Shown: in pieces, positions 60,328 through 64,000 of the stretch
How positions within the stretch are numbered: the first letter of the stretch is position 1
Layout of the letters: each line of letters begins with the position of its first letter
From: Homarus americanus
Taxonomy: Eukaryota > Arthropoda > Malacostraca > Decapoda > Nephropidae
Direction: 5' to 3'
DNA length: 64,000 nucleotides
Assembly: GCF_018991925.1 (NCBI RefSeq)
Contig: NW_024725489.1
Span: forward strand, 7,601,065 to 7,665,064
Program-made: the position numbers and the translations under genes
The notes under the pieces: generated by a model
What the model was told of the DNA's origin: nothing
The model's input: only the letters and a program-made list of their open reading frames with translations
The model's database searches: none

Positions 60328-60865
60328 TGTTACCGCCACAGTAAGAAAAACTAGGCGAGAGAGAGGGTGAGAGTAGAGATATAGTGTTGACGACGAATTT
60401 GCTGACGAATTTGCTGACGAATTTGCTGAGGTATTTTAATACGAAACAGATGGTCCTCGCCTCCGGGCTGCGATTGCCCTCGAGGGCAGTCTACCGATTT
60501 CTACAGGATAGACAACACGTTGGTTCAGACCACTAGACCCTAAAACATGAGTGATCGTGAAGTATTAGACTCTTCCAAGACATCCTAAATAACTTTAATA
60601 AGTATATTTATGTACTGTAATTTGATCATATTATACAAATTGTCTCCCGATCTATCAACAGTTATAACATGAGTTATATTTAAGATGGTAACAGGCTATG
60701 TATTGTATATTGATTGTATTATTCATGCTATGTGTCCTGAGATAACAGCATTTGTTATATGTGAATTGTTCTTTGACAGGTTTTGACCGAATTATATGGT
60801 ACGAGTCAACGTTGAGGGTTTATTTCTCCAGCAGCAAACCAATAATGCTCCTATGAGCGTTAACA
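60328..60865 (+). repeat. BEL 3' LTR
   Basis: 538 bp, preceded by the purine tract ACAGGGGGAG (60318-60327). Contains three 12-bp gacgaatttgct units. Confidence 0.92.
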
Positions 60866-61049
60866 CAGTCTATTCAACCAGTGTATTCAACCAGTCAATC
60901 TTACTTTTGCACTGTCACTATGTTGAAATACCCTGTAGTTTGAGCTTCTCCCCACCTAGTTATTATATATCTTATTTGTATCACTTATGTTACTTGTATA
61001 ATATTTGTAAATCAAGAGACCCATTCTCCAATTATGTAACTGTATATTT

Positions 61050-61063
61050 CAGCCTTCCGGCTG
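61050..61063 (+). promoter_or_regulatory. LINE-N 3'-end stem-loop
   Basis: CAGCC-TTCC-GGCTG, followed 22 nt later by the TTA tail. Same stem as 10851-10864 with a changed loop base. Confidence 0.6.
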
Positions 61064-61115
61064 CCATGCTCTTTCAATAAACCTTTAATTATTATTATTA
61101 TTTATTATTATTACA

Positions 61116-61121
61116 CAAACA

Positions 61122-61190
<69 letters not shown>
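61116..61190. repeat. (CA)n microsatellite
   Basis: About 32 CA units directly after the LINE tail. Confidence 0.95.
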
Positions 61191-61192
<2 letters not shown>

Positions 61193-61789
61193 CATCCTTG
61201 ACCACAGAAGGGTCAAGACCTATTCAGCCGCTGCTCGGGCTGAGCATCGCCCCCTCTTACCATGTTGGCCCATTCCTTAAGTCGCTCTCCCTGTCCCATC
61301 CTCACCACCGAGATATCTACATAATCAAAAGTGACAATTTCGTTTCGGAAAAAAGTGGGATCAGTGTTGAACAGTGATGAACAGTGTTTAAGCCAGTGAA
61401 TTCAGCACTAGACGGTACCAGTGAGAGCCGTGACCCACCACTGAGATAAGCAACCCAGACCAGCCTGTGTTAATCCATCCACCCTGGGAACAACAGGGAG
61501 CCGGCTTTACACCTGACTACGAGATAACACAACATCACCCAGCAGAGAGTGAGGTACTGTGACACCACCCCACACCACACGGTGTCCCAATGACCACGTG
61601 AGGTCCTTCATATCAACTCCCGAGGACGATTCGCTATACCACGTGAACACCACACCACCCGGTGTCCCCATGACCACGTGAGGTCGTTCATATCAACACC
61701 CGACGACGAGTTACTACACCACGTGAACACCACACCAACCGGTGTCTCAATGACCAGCCCAGGCCCGGGCCATCAGCTGTAAACTATAA
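61191..61789. other. Non-coding, with 80-bp tandem repeat
   Basis: Two full units and a partial one at 61570-61649, 61650-61729 and 61730-61760 ('ccacaccac.cggtgtc', two CACGTG sites per unit). No open frame; may be the 5' UTR of the LINE ending at 62060. Confidence 0.55.
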
Positions 61790-62781
<992 letters not shown>

Positions 62782-63651
62782 TAGAGACTGGACCACCAAC
62801 TGGGTATGCAAAGTGACTTGGGTGAAGTGTGGCGGGCCACAGCCTGGGGTGTGGGCGACGCGGTGAGCCTGATGCAGGCGGCTGGTCAACTATACACTTA
62901 CTCTCGCCACCAGATTACCGCCCCAGGCTGGGCTCTCTCCTTCACTCCTCTAGGCCGCTGCCTTACCTAAAACACCTCAGCAAGCTCGTCGTCAAGTACC
63001 AACCTTCACATCAAACTCAGGACAAAACCACAACCTCGGTGCTCTCATCCACTACTGCCCAGTGCTCAGTTTTCTTGCGAGGATATTGACACATACTGCA
63101 ACACTTCCTGCGACTTTGAACACTTCATTGATAAACTGTACGCTCAACATGAATATGAAGGCCCGTGTATCATCCTGCACTCCCCTCACGACCCCCCTAC
63201 ATTATCAGACACAGAGGCAGTAATACCTCTCTTATTCTTAGATACATTTCAATTTAAACCTGCGAAGCTGGACATCTGGGTTGCTTCCCGCCGACTACAA
63301 CGACTGGAGAGCGGGCCGTCTGGGTGTGAGAAGAGGCCAAACTACAGCGAGGTACAGTGCCAATAGTTGTGTGGAGAGCCTTGTCACCCCCGCAGTCTTA
63401 CAGTTAGACCACCACATGCTACTTGGTCCAACATAAGTTTTCACCATTCTTGCTTAAGGAAACCTGAGCGTCAGACCTTTGAACACCAGAAATTGACGGA
63501 TGAGTTCTACTCGTGTATGGACACGTGTAAAACTCACTGTACCAAGTCCTTCATCGGGTACATCTTTAAGCATGAAAACCACGATGGATCAGATATCTTA
63601 GTGACTTTACGCCCACAAGCCAATTTCCTCTCCATCTTCACAGAGAGTAAG
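62782..63651 (+). pseudogene. DEG/ENaC-type channel ectodomain exon with two stops
   Basis: One reading frame of about 290 codons resembles the extracellular part of degenerin/ENaC (pickpocket) sodium channels. In order: WALSFTPLGRCLT (G-x-C-x-T box, cut by TAA at 62968), PCIILHSPHDPP (IHdP-like strand), a basic RRLQRLESGPSGC and NYSEVQC, a TAG at 63364, then LCGEPCHPRSL and YSCMDTCKTHCTKSF cysteine clusters. It ends at donor AAG|GTGAGA (63652), and a possible acceptor TTATAG precedes 62782. Apart from the two stops the frame is unbroken for 0.87 kb. Family assignment rests on motif spacing only. Confidence 0.45.
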
Positions 63652-63733
63652 GTGAGAGTAAGCTTGAAACACTTAGTGCAGTCACGTGTTTGATGTCTCA
63701 AAAATTACAGCTTAAAGGTGTATTGATGGTGTT

Positions 63734-63870
63734 CCTCACACTCTACCCTCATGTTGTTCCTCACACTCTACCCTCATGTTGTTCCTCACACTCTACCCTC
63801 ATGTTGTTCCTCACACTCTACCCTCATGTCGTTCATCACACTCTACCCTCATGTTGTTCATCACACACAC
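63734..63870. repeat. 25-bp minisatellite, about 5 units
   Basis: Unit 'cctc acactctaccctcatg' plus ttgtt, nearly perfect, drifting into CA at the end. Confidence 0.92.
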
Positions 63871-63939
63871 ATCCTCCACCACGCACCTTCCTAGTCTACA
63901 AGCCGCTCTGACGGGAATACAAAATATTGTACAGTACAC

Positions 63940-63960
63940 AGCTAACCTAACCTAACCTAA
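63940..63960. repeat. Short (CCTAA)n run
   Basis: About four units of the arthropod telomeric motif (TTAGG on the other strand). This short internal run is common in arthropod genomes and does not mark a telomere. Confidence 0.7.
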
Positions 63961-64000
63961 ATTAGAAATTTTTTAACTTTATATAATTCCCAACAACTTT

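Larger units (their letters stand above)
51287..60865 (+). mobile_element. BEL/Pao element with nested LTR D and hAT
   Basis: Plus-strand element with LTR ends TGTTACYGCC and TTAACA, flanked by near-TSD CAGTG/CAGTC. It carries gag, CCHC knuckles, protease, RT, RNase H and integrase in BEL/Pao order. It inserted into LINE-N and was later invaded by solo LTR D2 (5' LTR) and hAT-2 (between protease and RT). Several stops in gag and RT; integrase is open. Confidence 0.93.
50545..61115 (+). mobile_element. LINE-N copy split by a BEL element
   Basis: Left part 50545-51286 holds RT C-terminal sequence (LLNSLQNWATNNHVTINHTKT to VKIINNL) with two stops. The right part 60866-61115 is its 3' UTR with hairpin, AATAAA and (TTA)n tail. 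It is the same family as 10797-11607, which shows the uninterrupted order. Confidence 0.85.

Noticed and set aside
60796..61080. 94-codon plus-strand frame
   Set aside because: Runs from BEL LTR into LINE-N 3' UTR; no coding pattern.
63940..63960. Telomere
   Set aside because: Only about four CCTAA units; interstitial runs of this size are common.

Overview
This window is eukaryotic nuclear DNA, most likely from a decapod crustacean. The best evidence is a three-exon metallothionein gene of the crab/crayfish copper-MT type at the left edge. Supporting evidence: AT/CA/TTA microsatellites, short TTAGG-type repeats, and a dense nest of CR1/L2-like LINEs, Gypsy and BEL/Pao LTR elements and hAT transposons typical of decapod genomes. 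There is no prokaryotic gene structure and no CRISPR. One run of 100 N (41339-41438) marks an assembly gap.

Host genes are few. The metallothionein gene (68-609, minus) is intact, with canonical splice sites, a TATA box and metal-response-element cores. Near the right edge (about 62.8-63.65 kb) lies an apparent DEG/ENaC channel ectodomain exon with two in-frame stops. Almost everything else is transposable element or simple repeat.

Layout. 0-6.7 kb: metallothionein, a LINE tail with RNase H, then non-coding DNA and AT microsatellites. 7-13 kb: LINE fragments surrounding an env-only retroviral-like element (fusion-glycoprotein type) that is itself split by a second LINE. 13.12-20.12 kb: a full-length but decayed Gypsy element (Gypsy-1) with 374-bp LTRs, TSD GTGAC and a solo LTR in its gag. 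21.2-36.2 kb: several Gypsy-2/LTR-B elements with 1.4-2.2 kb LTRs, split by a solo LTR and a hAT element. 37.15-38.3 kb: CR1-like LINE. 38.8-48.9 kb: an LTR-B copy carrying nested LTRs down to four levels. 49.5-50.0 kb: a solo LTR. 50.5-61.1 kb: a LINE interrupted by a BEL/Pao element, which is interrupted by a solo LTR and a hAT element.

The most unusual signal is shared by at least seven of the long LTRs. A leader of about 30 bp, starting 25-32 bp after the TATA box where one is visible, ends in CAG followed by GTATGT. A second copy of the same leader lies about 190-215 bp downstream and ends in CAG like a 3' splice site. The two copies inside one LTR are nearly or completely identical. Leaders of different LTRs differ strongly, although the DNA between the copies is well conserved between several LTRs. 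This looks like an intron inside the LTR whose acceptor exon end is rewritten from exon 1 at each replication cycle. It is an inference from sequence, testable with RNA data and genome-wide LTR alignments.
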